DNA of 64,000 nt from the NCBI GenBank assembly GCA_027186245.1, contig CP114492.1, forward strand, positions 7,530,501-7,594,500. The letters run 5' to 3'. Each line of letters begins with the position of its first letter. Position 1 is the first letter of the stretch. The notes beneath the pieces were generated by a model. It did no database searches. It worked only from the letters and a program-made list of their open reading frames with translations, and was not told the origin of the DNA. Positions 34,025 through 46,073 of the stretch are shown here, piece by piece. The position numbers and the translations under genes are program-made. Source of the stretch: Coriaria nepalensis (Eukaryota; Streptophyta; Magnoliopsida; Cucurbitales; Coriariaceae).

Positions 34025-37000
34025 ATGTTATCAAAGTTAATGAGCTTTCTAAGGGCATGCTGGAGGGCTTCCTCCGACCCATATATTCACACAAGTCCGG
34101 ATTCTGCTGGACGGCAAGAGGGATTACTCTGGTATAAGGACATTGGGCAGCACGTCAATGGTGATTTCTCAATGGCTGTCGTTCAAGCCAATAATTTGCT
34201 GGAGGATCAGAGCCAGGTCGAGTCTGGTCCCTTGAGCTTGCTCGAGTCGGGCCCATATGGCACCTTTGTTGGAGTTTATGACGGCCATGGTGGACCCGAA
34301 ACATCACGATACATCTATGACAATTTATTCCCACATCTGAAAAGTAAGAATCTAATAGATTTTCTTATTCCTTCCTTCAGGTAATGATATTTATTCCATT
34401 AATTTTTGTTGTGTTTTGACAGGGTTCACCTCTGAACAGCAATCAATGTCAGTGGATGTGATAAAAAAGGCATTTCAAGCAACAGAGGAGGGGTTTATGT
34501 CTATTGTGACTAAACAATGGCCTACTAATCCTCAACTTGCAGCTGTTGGATCTTGCTGCCTGGTTGGTGTGGTTTGTGGTGGGATCCTTTACATTGCAAA
34601 TGTTGGAGATTCCCGTGCTGTGCTTGGGAGACTTGTTAGGTCGACAGGTCAGGTTCTTGCCATTCAGCTATCGTCGGAACATAATGCAAGCGTAGAATCT
34701 GTTAGGCAAGAGATGCAGTCTTTGCATCCAGATGACCCACGGATAGTAGTTCTAAAGCATAATGTATGGCGAGTAAAGGGATTGATACAGGTAATTTTTT
34801 ATTATATGCATGTGGTTTATTCGGAAAAGATTTTTTGTTTATATCTTTTGTTAGTTTGTGCGAAGAAAGAGACTTTTTCCTTCGCTTGAAAGGAGTCCAA
34901 TGGATGGATGTATGGATTCTCCATAATCTGACCCAAGTTCGCTTGATCAATCCTGCTGGAACCATGAGAGAGTCAGGGAGTTTATCTGCTTGCTTGTGCA
35001 GAACTTTGTTAGACCCCCGGTTTTGCATACTTATGTTAGGAGAAATAAGGCCTAGCATACTATAGTTATTATTATTATTAGTTGGATTATTAGTATTATT
35101 AGTCTTATTATTATAAGGGGGGGTTATTTTGGTAATTGGTGGTTAGTAAGGTAATAAGCAGTAGTAGGGTTAGGGTTTGGGATGCATTGAGAATTTTGGA
35201 GAGTAAGAACTCTTAGGGAGAGATGGTCTATCTCTCGAATCGTAGACCAATCTATGTTATTGTGATTGTTTCGGTTATTGAAGAATAAAGTTTAGTCCTA
35301 TTCGTATTTATCTTGACCGGGTCCTATCAAACTTCCAAGTGAGTCAGGGAGAGCAAAAAATCATCTTGCTTGATGTTTATTGGGGGCAAAGGGATATTAT
35401 TAACACATAAAACTACTTACTATCTGGATATTTGAAGAAAGGATAGAGATTAGAATGTCTATTGACCATGGCCACGATAAGCCATAAATATTTTGTTGTG
35501 ACTGATAGAGTTAACGATATTCTCCTCTATGTTTAGAGAGGAACTCAGAGTTCTCGCCAAACATGGGGAATTAAAAGATAATTGAGTAGCTTTAGCAGTC
35601 AAAACGGTATTTAGAAGGACCATTGACTTGATCTAGGACAAGAGTTAATGACTGTAGATGGGGAAATGAAGAATAAAAACCTTCGATTTGAGTGACTTTT
35701 TGATGGGCTCTTACCTTAGAAAATGCTATGGACCGGGTCCATTTACATTTAGAGCTGATATTTCTCAAGTGAAAAAGAAATTTTGGTTTGTAGTAGAATT
35801 TCTATGTGATAATGGAGAAGGCTTGCATTCGCTATTCACCCAGTCCATTGACATAATTACAGTTCAAGGACATTGTAGAGGATCAGTTACTAGAGGCAAA
35901 TTTCTCCACTGGAAAAGGAATTTCCTTATGCAGTCTTTCTATGCGACAATGATATTTAAAAAATAAATCCCTAGCACTTTAACTTCAAAGGATAATCTTA
36001 ATAGCAATCATAAAATGCGGTAAGACAAAATGTTGTTGTCGAGTTGTGATATGGGTTTGCTAGTATATAGGAAATAAAGAGCGAGTCTGGGAGGAGAGGT
36101 TTCATTTTCTCATAGAGTATTTTGGGTTCCTTTGGGAGTTGATGCTAAAAGGACATGATTCTTTTCCAAGAGTAGGTGCTATGGGAGCATCTAAGTATCT
36201 GTCCTATGAGAGATGGCAGCAACCACTTATCTTACTAATGGTTATAAGTGAGGTACATTGACCTAAATTGAATGAATTGTTATACCCCGCGAGCTTATTT
36301 TGAAATAGTGATTGCATACTGCAGTGGAGCTATTTTAATCTTTGATGTCAGTGGTAGAGGAAAAGGGAAATTGATTGTGAATAGTAGTTCCCCGTCATTA
36401 ACAGCTATGAAGCATTAAGTATTCTGCAGCTTTATACCTTCCAGTATGTCTTGTGTTGAGCTAGACGTGTGTATGGATCCATTGCTATTTTTCTAGCTTT
36501 TACCCGACTAGAACTCTCCTGGTTTATACACTAGCTCATGTCTAGGTATACAAGATTGAGATACTTGGTCCACAGGAAAGCAGCCAAGCATGCAAATCTA
36601 ACTTGATGTGGCATATCTTTTTTGTGAAAATGGTGGATGTTAGTTTGTCACAACCTAACAGTTTTGTCACAAGGCTATTGATTTCTACTACCTTGACATG
36701 AATTATTGCGCATATCAAGTTTACCTTTTCTAATATGATTTTCTTGAAACTTTATTTCAGGTGACTAGATCCATTGGTGATGTGTATCTAAAAAAGGCCG
36801 AATTTAACAGGGAACCTTTGTTTCCCAAGTTTCGACTTAGAGAATCCTTCAGTAAGCCAATTTTGAGCTCTGAGCCGTCCGTTTTGGTTCAAGAACTACA
36901 AGCTGAAGATCAATTTCTCATATTTGCTTCTGATGGACTATGGGAGCACCTTACCAACCAGGATGCAGTCGATATAGTTCAAAATCATCCACATAGTGTA

Positions 37001-37487
37001 AGATATTTTCTCATAATATATCGAAAACAGATGGTTGTAAATGGTACTTATTTCATTTAGAAGTACCTGATGAACTGTTAATTTGTTAGGACGAATAAAC
37101 GAGGATGAAGCATTTTTTTTAAACCCTTTTTGCCTTTGGAATATTTATCTGGCGGCCATTATTCTTTCGTTATTTGCCTTTTTACCTGAAAATTTTGCTG
37201 TTATCTGGATCCAGGGAAGTGCAAGGCGGCTTGTGAAATCTGCACTGCTAGAGGCAGCTAAGAAAAGAGAAATGCGATACTCAGATTTAAAGAAAATCGA
37301 CCGTGGGGTCCGCCGCCATTTTCATGATGACATCACAGTCATTGTCCTGTTCCTCGATTCCAATCTTGTGAGCCATGCCAGCTCAGCTAGAGGCCCTGTC
37401 TTGTCTGTAAGAGGAGGTGGTGTTAACCTACCCGCAAAATCTCTAGCCCCTTGTTCCACCCCAACCGAAAAAGTGTCTGTCCAATGA
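34025..37487 (+). CDS. Protein phosphatase 2C, clade D-like
   Basis: Four exons: 34025-34343, 34423-34790, 36761-36997 and 37215-37487, all GT-AG, giving 398 aa. The start [14 protein letters not shown] matches the conserved N-terminus of the plant PP2C subgroup that includes the SAUR-inhibited clade D enzymes. The metal-binding motif VYDGHGG (D86, G87) is intact, as are [14 protein letters not shown]-type [20 protein letters not shown] and the final [10 protein letters not shown] (D346-D347). It should dephosphorylate Ser/Thr residues using Mg/Mn. In that clade known targets are plasma-membrane H+-ATPases, which is inference here. Intron 2 is nearly 2 kb, far longer than the others, and carries a solo LTR at 35007-35329. 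Exon junctions are unaffected, so the enzyme should be functional. Confidence 0.94.
35007..35329. mobile_element. Solo LTR in PP2C intron 2, with 5-bp target duplication
   Basis: The sequence starts TGTTAGACCCCCGG and ends CCGGGTCCTATCA, so it has TG...CA ends in an imperfect inverted repeat (TGTTAGACCC against TGATAGGACCC). The five bases AACTT flank it on both sides (35002-35006 and 35330-35334). At 323 bp, with no internal domain and no second LTR nearby, it is best explained as a solo LTR left by recombination. Confidence 0.75.
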
Positions 37488-38458
37488 AGAAACCCTGAAC
37501 CCTTATTGTGTCCCTCTTTTTAACCACTTTCCCAGAGATTTTCATATGATAAAAACTTGTCTACGAGAAAAAGGGGTGGTGTCAAGTGTGAACTTTCCTG
37601 AAAATTCTCCGACCTCAACGGGCCCACCAAATCCACTAGAACTTTGGTTCTATATCTGATACACGCCCTGCTGTTGTACTTTAGCCCTGGGTCCCTAGTT
37701 TTGGGTCCGAGTTTGATGTCTGCTGGACCCATGTACTTGTATACCTGATGGAGGAGAGGTAAGAGATAGAAAGTTCAAGAATTTCAGTTTTTTTTTTTTT
37801 TTTTCTCTTTATTGTGAAACTTCTAATGTATTTTATTTAGTTTTCGAGAAACTTGAGCAGAAAAAAAAAAAAAAAATACAGGGTGGGAAAAGGGGAAAAT
37901 AGAGCTCAAAAGGAAATATTTGTCACTAGAAATTCTCTGTTACTTTCTTCCTCATCAGTTTCAGAGTACTTTTATTCGTTGCTTCAATTGTTCACCATTT
38001 CCATATTTCGTATTCCTCTATGGAAGAATACCCCTTATGACTCCGTGCTATCATTGTGCGAGGTAGCAATGTATGTTGTAGCCAGAACGGTGGTGCGAGT
38101 CGGGTTGCAACTCCATTTGTGGGGTCTGTTACACTCGATGCATGAGATACTTTTTTATTTTTACGGTTTTGAGTTTTCCTCCATTTCCATTTTAGCGTAG
38201 CGTTTCGAGAACTTAAAAATGGTACACGATTGGATTTGATTCAATTCCAGTTTTTTATGCTATGATAACTAAGCAATTAAAAGGTATGCGTGTGGCTAAC
38301 ATATGTGTATTTTTGCTTCTCTTTATTGAATGTTCAAATTACAATCCATGACATTCATTTCTACTGTCAATGCAGTAAAACTGGCAACTCAAAATAAATT
38401 GTACCATATTATAGGTCTCACATTCACATAATATCAAGAAAGAAGGAAAGGGGAAGAA
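37488..38458. other. PP2C 3' flank and intergenic DNA
   Basis: Long T and A runs (37787-37804 and 37861-37876) bracket a probable transcript end. A 115-codon plus frame at 37853-38200 begins inside the A-run and has no domain; it is not called a gene. Confidence 0.45.
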
Positions 38459-39737
38459 TCATAATTCATGATTGTTGTTATCAACTTGGATGGTAATACT
38501 GTTATTGCTATCAAGACACCTCAAGTTAGAGCTCCGAAACCAGAGAGTATCAATCTCCACTTGAAACTTTTGAAATCTTATTACACCGTCCAGGCTCACA
38601 AAGCTCTGAGATTGAGAACACTCAGAGCTCGAGTTCAATCGATCTCGGACCCTACTGCTCAATTGAAGGCTGAGATGAACCATTTTTGTGGGTGAAGTTG
38701 TCACATTCATTGAGTGCCTCTTCTAGTTCTTGCCAGACTTGACTCATTGTTGGACGGTTTTTGGGTTCCTGTAAAACGCAGTTTAGTCCAACCTGCCCCA
38801 TCTTTTGTATCATTTCCATATTGCATGGATTTAGTAGTAGATCATCGTCCAAAATGTCTTCCACTTTACCCTTTTCTAAACTTCGCCTAGCCTGCCAAGT
38901 AGTACAACAAGTTTACATTAACGCCCTCGTACTCGTAGAATTGAATTGGAAATTTGAATCGCAAATTTGTTAGACTCGTAGAATTCGAATTGGGTTTTAG
39001 CTACTTATAGAATCCAATTCACCAAAAGGAAACAGTACTGATGAAAAGATTGATTATAGCTACTTACCCAATCGACGATGTGACTAATTAGGCTTGAACA
39101 CTTCGGTCGAATCAAGAACAGGACGAGCAGAGACAAGCTGTAAGAGAATGATACCAAAACTATAGACATCACTGAAGGGAGTTAAATGAAAGCTTGAACA
39201 ATATGCTGGGTCAAGATATCCGGGTGTCCCTTTGATTTGGCTACTAACATACGATCGGTCCCCCATGGACCCTGCTCTCACTAAACCGAAATCCGCTACC
39301 TTGGCCTCGAACCTGTCTCCGATTAGGATGTTGCTCGGTCTAATGTTACGATGGATGATGCTAAGCTTCATCTCATTGTGTAAGTAAGCAATTCCTGCAA
39401 ACTCAATCATTATCAAACTAATCTATATGTTCGTTTGATACGTATTAATTAAATGATGAATCATTAATCAATAATCACCTTTAGCTGCTCCAATGGCTAT
39501 ATTTACCCTTTGCCTCCAAGTTAAGCTCCTCTCTCCACGTTCTAATCGGTATTATTTATATATGTATTTCTTATAAGACTATGAACTTCAATTGGAAAAA
39601 CAAAAAGGGAAAAGAGGAAAATTAAGAAATGAGAACTTACTGATAATGTAATCAAGCAAAAAAGAGTCATTCGGTACATATTCATAGACCAAAATCCTTT
39701 CACTTTTATCTGCAAATGAGAGTATGCATAAGTTTAC

Positions 39738-39787
<50 letters not shown>

Positions 39788-40761
39788 GGGGCGAATTAGG
39801 GAAGGGTACCAATTTTTTGAAAATTAATATTTCGACCTATAATTACTAAAATTTTATATATAAATCCCTTAAACTTTAAATATAAATACATTTTTACCTG
39901 CTCTGATTTTTGTTTAATACATTTTGGCTCCTCTTAACTTTTATTTTATTTTATTTTTATTTTTTTTGGGTTCCGCCATAATATGTGACATTACATACCT
40001 GTACTAGTTTCTTCATAAAACCCTACCAAGCCGACTAGGTTCCTGTGCTTCACTTTTGAAATTAGCTTCACTTCTGCTTCCACAAATCAAAACAATTAAA
40101 CACATACATCTATCTAGTACGCAAGTAACTAATTAAGCAGGAACTTAATCAATTGATTAAGTACTAGTTAATTATAATTAAACTACCGTTTCGGAATTCT
40201 TCGACACTTTGGTACTAGTCGGCATGAGATCGCTTGATCGCAACCGTTAATCCTTCAAGATGAAAAGTGCCCTTGTCCACGTTTGAAAATGAGCCGCAAC
40301 AAGCAATCGCTGCTAAAATTCTTTGTAGCCTTCTTCTCCAGTTCTTCCAACTCGAACCTCCTCAATGTTATTTTATGATCATCATTCAACCTCCCTTAAT
40401 TCAAAATTTCAACAAACTAACACATTAATACTAATCACTCAATTATTTCATTAATATATGTAACAATATCACGTAAGAGAAAATAACTAAATGGACCTTT
40501 ATTGATGTTTCGAGGTTTACGGGAAATAGCGAAGAGCTTCTTGTGGAATAAGTAGAGTAAGAGAACAGCAATGGATGCAGCTAAAATGGCGATAACGAAC
40601 ACGACCCAGATATGTTTATGACCATTGTTACTATTATCATTAATGATCATAGCGGATCCTAATGGTGCAGCAGCAGCTTGTGATTGATGTGTCAATGGTG
40701 ATAGAGCAGTTTGATCATGATCATCTTCATTCAATAAAGACAAAACCACCCCCTTCGCCAT
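38459..40761 (-). pseudogene. Receptor-like protein kinase pseudogene (pseudokinase with HRN loop)
   Basis: Seven exon-like blocks on the minus strand: 40761-40497, 40394-40187, 40073-39999, 39709-39641, 39541-39479, 39394-39068 and 38891-38459. Block 1 encodes a transmembrane segment (WVVFVIAILAASIAVLLLYLF). The kinase core follows: a Gly-rich loop remnant GSFSNVDKG, VAIKR, VKHRNLVGLVGFYEE, ILVYEYVPN, IIHRNIRPSNIL, VADFGLV, GTPGYLDPAY, YSFGIILLQL and a C-lobe with RPTMSQVWQELEEAL. Lesions: a frameshift just before the Gly-rich loop, a TAG in HAD-stop-YQSVEEF, a frameshift between TEVFKP and ISHIVDW, and a frameshift after QPSIEQ near the tail. The catalytic Asp of HRD is Asn, so the parent was probably already a pseudokinase. 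It resembles a small plant receptor-like kinase subfamily with HR(G/N) loops. An expressed truncated product from the intact first exon cannot be excluded. Confidence 0.85.
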
Positions 40762-41118
40762 ATTAATCTATAGCTAACTAGGTAGCTAGTGTAAGCCGGA
40801 TTTTGTCCGTAATTAATCCTTAAGTTCTCTAAGAGTCTGATTCCTATTAATTTTGTATTTTGCCGGCGTTAATTAAGTATTGTATTAGCTAGCAAGCTGA
40901 AATTGATTAAGCTATAAGCCAACTACATGATCATCCATTACAATAATTTATCGATAGTCAGCTCGCCCATGCAGGATAATTAAGAAAGTCAAAGATGGTT
41001 TTCCGTTGAGACTTGGTCGTGTTTTAGAGGACGACGGCACAAGGGGACAAAAGACCGATGCAGATTCGGTTCTGGTCTGTCCGTGATATAGTACGTGGGA
41101 GCGCATTCTTTTTGTTAC

Positions 41119-41153
<35 letters not shown>

Positions 41154-43406
41154 CGAATGAGACAATATAATGGCGGCCGAACGGTGTCGTTTTCGTAGAT
41201 GCTACGATTTTTTCTTACTCCCCCTCTAGCTACCCCTACCTGTACGTGATACATATTGACTGTTGACTGTTGATTGCTTACGGTTTCTTACTGGACAGAA
41301 TGTGAATATTTCTGCACTCTCCGCAATCCATGTTATCCCCTTTGTAATTTATATTTATTTCTACATGTAATAAGATTGTAAATAGTGTTGTACTATGATT
41401 AATTAATCCTAAGTTAAATCGAAAATCTGATGTTTTTAATTTAAGCATAGGAAATTAATATGAAAAAGAACAATCTAATTATTCGACTCTAATTTATGTG
41501 ATATGTCATTCTACTCTTTGACTCATAATTACTATCATAAGACTCATAACTGCTAACTCTACTGGTCGAATATCCTATCAACCGAGATCTCACATATTGG
41601 TATGTGCATCTCACATATCGATCGATGAAGCATTCGACTTGTAGAGTAAATTAATAAAATATAATCTTAAATATAAGAAACCAAAAATTATTCAAATAAA
41701 ATTATCGAATTGTATCATCAAAATTTACAATCGAATAATTAGGAATATCACAAATTATTAAATCGGATCATCAAAGTATATAAATTTCATATATTTTTGA
41801 AAAAAGAATTCATATTGCAGGGTCTCGCGCACCGCATCCCTAATAATAATAAATATAAATAAATAAATAAATTTTTGGCTAAATAAAAATTTTATTACAT
41901 ATTTTAAATAATATATAGAGGATTAAATAATTGTTCTTTAGAGAAAACCTACATGAACTTTAGAGATGAAAAATGAAATTAGAGGAATGAGACTAATGAA
42001 GCATGTGAAGAGGGTAAGAAGAATTAGGGTTCATTTTTGTTGGTGGGAAAACAAACCCTCGTGATATGGAAAAAGACCTGACTAATCAATGCAAAACGGA
42101 AGAGGACAACGAGGTAAGAACACACCACAAGATTGATGTGAATGAGCTTGCTCTAGGTCTTTAGTTTCACATTTGACCTAAACATAAGATTGATTTCCTT
42201 TTTGTTAGGCTTTTAGTTCGCTTTAAGGTTGTCGTTATCCATACAAACATATCATAGTGGTGGTGCAAAACAGACTGCTGCAATTTTTTCAAACGTCGAA
42301 ATCAGTTGCCAATGAATATTACGTCCTTCCTTTTGTCCAAGTAATCAGATATGTATTTTTCTTAGAAAATTATAGACGGATTAAATCAAAATCAAATTTA
42401 GGTAATTATATATATGAATCACTTGATTGATGAGCAACGACCGACCGGGTTGGTTGATGTAGATATCTAATTATTAAGTGATTATATTTTGTCGGAATGA
42501 ATTTTTTGATGTTAAATTATGAATTTAAATTCAATTCAGATCATACGGATCTAAAATTATCCAAACTTATAATTGGGATAAAATAAAAAAATAATTCTAA
42601 TTTTTAATTTTTAACCATCCTCTATTAGATGAATTTTTTTAATTATATATTATATATAATTAAATAATTTATTTATTTTTATTTTTTTAAAATAAATATA
42701 TTATATATTAAAAAATTAACAATTAAAATTAATTTTTATCGAATCTATATATCTAAATCGTTGTGAACCTGCATGATCTACAGAATTCAAAATCCCTTAA
42801 GAGGTAATCACTATAAACGCTGATGGGCTCATAAAGGCGGATTATGGGCAGAATCTGGAGCAAAATATCTCAAACCTGGACCCATAACAACTTACATACG
42901 CAAGAATCTTAGATCCAGAGTAGATCCAATGTATGTTCTTCATTATTGTTTTTAAATGCTTACCCACTTCCCATAAATGTGGGCACCGGGCAGGGGCCGG
43001 GGCACGTCTGCAAAAGGCAAACTATTTTTTGATATTATCTCAAAAGCTTTAAGAACCCCAAACAACAAGTCTAGTTTTATCCAAACTGCAGTTTCAAACG
43101 CTGAATCAAATAGTGAGCTAAAAGAAAAGAAGGGAACGAAGAGGGCACCGGTTTATATATATATATATATAAACAGCAGAATGAAAACACTGTATTAAAA
43201 AATTTGGATGCAGCAATCGTTACGGATCAAGTACAACCCAGTTCCAGACTCCTAAAACCATCCGGCATGCTCTCGAAAATACTAACTACTGGAGCAAATG
43301 ATCTAATCAGCTATAAAAAAAAAAAGGGAAAAGGTATACAAAATTAACAAAGAAAAGGGATACTTTCTCAGCTATGTAAAATTTACAGAGATAAGAAGGA
43401 CAGAGA
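40762..43406. other. Intergenic DNA between two minus-strand genes
   Basis: The first 300 bases would be the promoter of the kinase pseudogene. A TA microsatellite lies at about 41131-41153 and AT-rich blocks at 41850-41950 and 42600-42730. A fragment of the foldback family is at 41560-41660. The GC-richer frame at 42977-43198 (+) has no recognisable domain. The last 200 bases are the 3' untranslated region of the RING gene. Confidence 0.4.
41560..41660. repeat. Small fragment of the foldback/palindrome repeat family
   Basis: Contains GGTCGAATATCC, GAGATCTCACATATTGGTAT, GTGCATCTCACATATCG and TTCGACTTGTAGAGTAA, matching motifs of the inner arm and palindromic units at 7700-7930 and 9830-10220. 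Confidence 0.5.
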
Positions 43407-44502
43407 TCACAGATCCCTTCTGCATAATGGGCAAGAACCATGAGTAAGTAGCCACTTATCTATGCATGGTAAGTGAAATATATGATGGCAATGAGGTAAG
43501 CTTCTAACCGTCTCCCCAAGCTGGAAATCCTGAAAAAATGGGGGAAATAAATCAAAATTGTCAAATTTCAATACTAATGAAAATCAAAGTCCCGGATCTC
43601 CAGTTTGAATTTAAATTTAACTTGTAAAAATCCACGGAGAAAGTTAGAACCTGAAGGCAAACCGAGCAACAAACTTTCTCTCCAGAAGCATCTACATTGT
43701 TATGGTTTGAAATCATAATCTTCGGAATCCTTTCAACGGAATCTCCGGGCAAACCTTTGTTACTACCCGTATCAAAAATATTTGGGAGATCATCAAAGCT
43801 CGTCTCGACAGCACCCATCTGATTAGAAATTAAGAAGGTACAATAAAAACCAAAAAGAAAAAATCAGTACTTTTTCTTTTTTACTTAAATAACATTTAGG
43901 AATTAGATAGTTTTTATTGCAAGAATTTTACTCACTTGGCTTTGTACAGCACTTAACATGGCTGGACCGATCCGCTCTCGAACAAGCCTCCCACTAAGGA
44001 GGCTTGCAAGAACATCAATCTGATCAAGTTCACGAGAAAACCAATGAATTGATTGATATACTAAGAAATGAAAAAAGGCGCTAATGCATCAACAACAAAA
44101 AATTTCCGCATGAACTAATATTTTTAGCTAATACATCTTTTATTATGGATACTTACCAAGTAGAAAAGGCAACCTATACCGGAATCATCGGATTGCCAGA
44201 GAACAAGTGAAGATTCGAAGACTTCAATAGAGAAAACTGCTCCAGAAATGGCCCCAACAGCAGCTCCTCGGACAAATCCGCTCTCTGTTTCTTGGCCTAT
44301 TAATGCTCCTGTCATAGCTCCTAACAAGGTTCCCACTGTGGGGGGGGACGACAAATTACAACAGTTACAATTTCAAACAATAATTAGGCTTCCGCCAAGA
44401 AATAAAAATAAAAATAAAAATATCATATGGGTTTTAGATCAAACGTATTTTAGTGTCATATTTTTGTGCATTATGATTAAATAATTCTTAGTAGTTCATA
44501 GG

Positions 44503-44533
<31 letters not shown>

Positions 44534-45025
44534 TATATTGCAGTAGAACAGACCTAGATGTACTGATTTCATTTTAAATATGGATGAATGAGGGGGGCAA
44601 AAAGAAAAATATTTGCTCTATGGAATACCTATTGAAATTTAAAGATGAGAGTTGTTTACAGGGTAATAATGATGTAAAAGCAGGATAAGAAAATTAAAGA
44701 AAGAAAAAAAGGAAAATAAAAAAGAGGAACCAAATTCCAAACTCCAATCAGCAAATCAAAATAACCCAGAAACGTAAAACTTTTACTGTAAAGCGGATCA
44801 GAAATATAATGGAGGAAATCAGAGAGAGAGAGAGAGAGAGAGAGAAGGTGAAATGAACCCACCTAATGCAAAGAAGAGGGTAAAGATCGCTGAGAAGATA
44901 TTTCCCAGAATTGCAGAAATCGCGTAAGCGCAGATTTCTCTAAGTCTTTCAAAGAAATTACCCAACAGAGATGACGAGGAAGAAGAAGAAGAAATTCGAA
45001 ACAGGTGTGAGATAAAATCCATCAT
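43407..45025 (-). CDS. NIP1/NIP2-like: NEP1-interacting-protein-like RING-H2 membrane protein
   Basis: Five exons: 45025-44863, 44335-44157, 44019-43936, 43818-43651 and 43529-43407, all GT-AG and in phase, giving 238 aa. Residues 35-75 hold hydrophobic segments ([20 protein letters not shown], then a Gly-rich [13 protein letters not shown]), as in the plant NIP proteins that sit in plastid/thylakoid or other membranes. The RING-H2 is C-terminal: C193, C196, C212, H214, H217, C220, C231 and C234. The NIP family binds the activation domain of plastid NEP1 polymerase or acts as ATL-type E3 ligases. Two consecutive Met codons open the frame; a longer frame to 45127 exists but its extra residues look like leader. 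A GA repeat in intron 1 (44821-44847) and a poly-G run next to the exon 2 acceptor are noted. Confidence 0.88.
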
Positions 45026-46021
45026 TTTAATTTTCTGATCAGAAATGTGTAAGAATAAGGAGCGCGAGGTCGAAGAAAAAGGAGGAAGAGGAGGAGGAAT
45101 GGAAAAAAGGAGATGGAAATAAGACATCGCAGCAAACCAACTCGCATTTAAAGCCTCCTCTCTACCTGTTCTCTTACAAGGACTCTTATTTTATTTTATT
45201 TAGGTTTATATATTGTTTTAGCCCCTGTATTTTTATGTTTTCCTTACTTTTACCCCCCTTTACTTTCGGTTGTATTATATTGATCCTTAAAGTTTGATTT
45301 TTGTCTTATTATAAATGATTAGTATTAATCTAAAACAATTATTATAATACATACAGTAAATGATTTAATATATTAAATTCATCATAATTATAATGAATTT
45401 TGTATATAATAAATGATATTATATATAAAAATAATATTTATAATTACGATAATTATATATTATATATACATATAAAAATATCTCAAATTCTAAAAATTTG
45501 TCATAATTATTTTTTTTTTCTCATCCCTTCCCTAAATACATTTCCATCATTTCTATAGACCATATAAACCTCAACTATCTTATAATGTAGATTCATGTTT
45601 GAATATGATTTACCAAATTTATATTGAATCTGAGTTTTTCAGACGAGAGTAAAGATTGGAGAGATAAACTATACGAATCTAATAACTAAATTCTCGTTTT
45701 ATTTCTATTTTTTTTTTTATTATTTGACCGGATAGATCAAAATAAAATAACGGAAAATTTCAAGGATCATTATGGTTGTATTGAAATTAGAATGATTAAA
45801 ACATAAAAATTTGAAAGAATGGGACTAAATAAATAATTATAACTTTTACTTTATTTTTTAAATTATAATAATAATTTAAAGATATTTTTTCGTTTACAAA
45901 GACGCGGGGAAGGTAGATAGACATAGACTAGGAAGCTTCTATTGACAATTCGACTTGTGTAGATTAGGCACAATTTATTGGTCTTAAAACTGAGTTTTCT
46001 TCTTCCATTTTTTATTTTTAG

Positions 46022-46073
<52 letters not shown>

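Noticed and set aside
34702..35065. Overlapping frames on both strands in PP2C intron 2
   Set aside because: They overlap the end of exon 2 and run into intronic DNA and the solo LTR; the exon structure explains them.
37853..38200. 115-codon plus-strand frame after the PP2C gene
   Set aside because: It begins with a poly-Lys run from an A-tract in the PP2C 3' flank and has no domain.
44819..45127. Longer start for the RING gene at 45127
   Set aside because: The extra 34 residues are Ser/Pro/Phe-rich from a pyrimidine-rich leader, and family members start at the Met-(Met)-Asp-Phe position used here.
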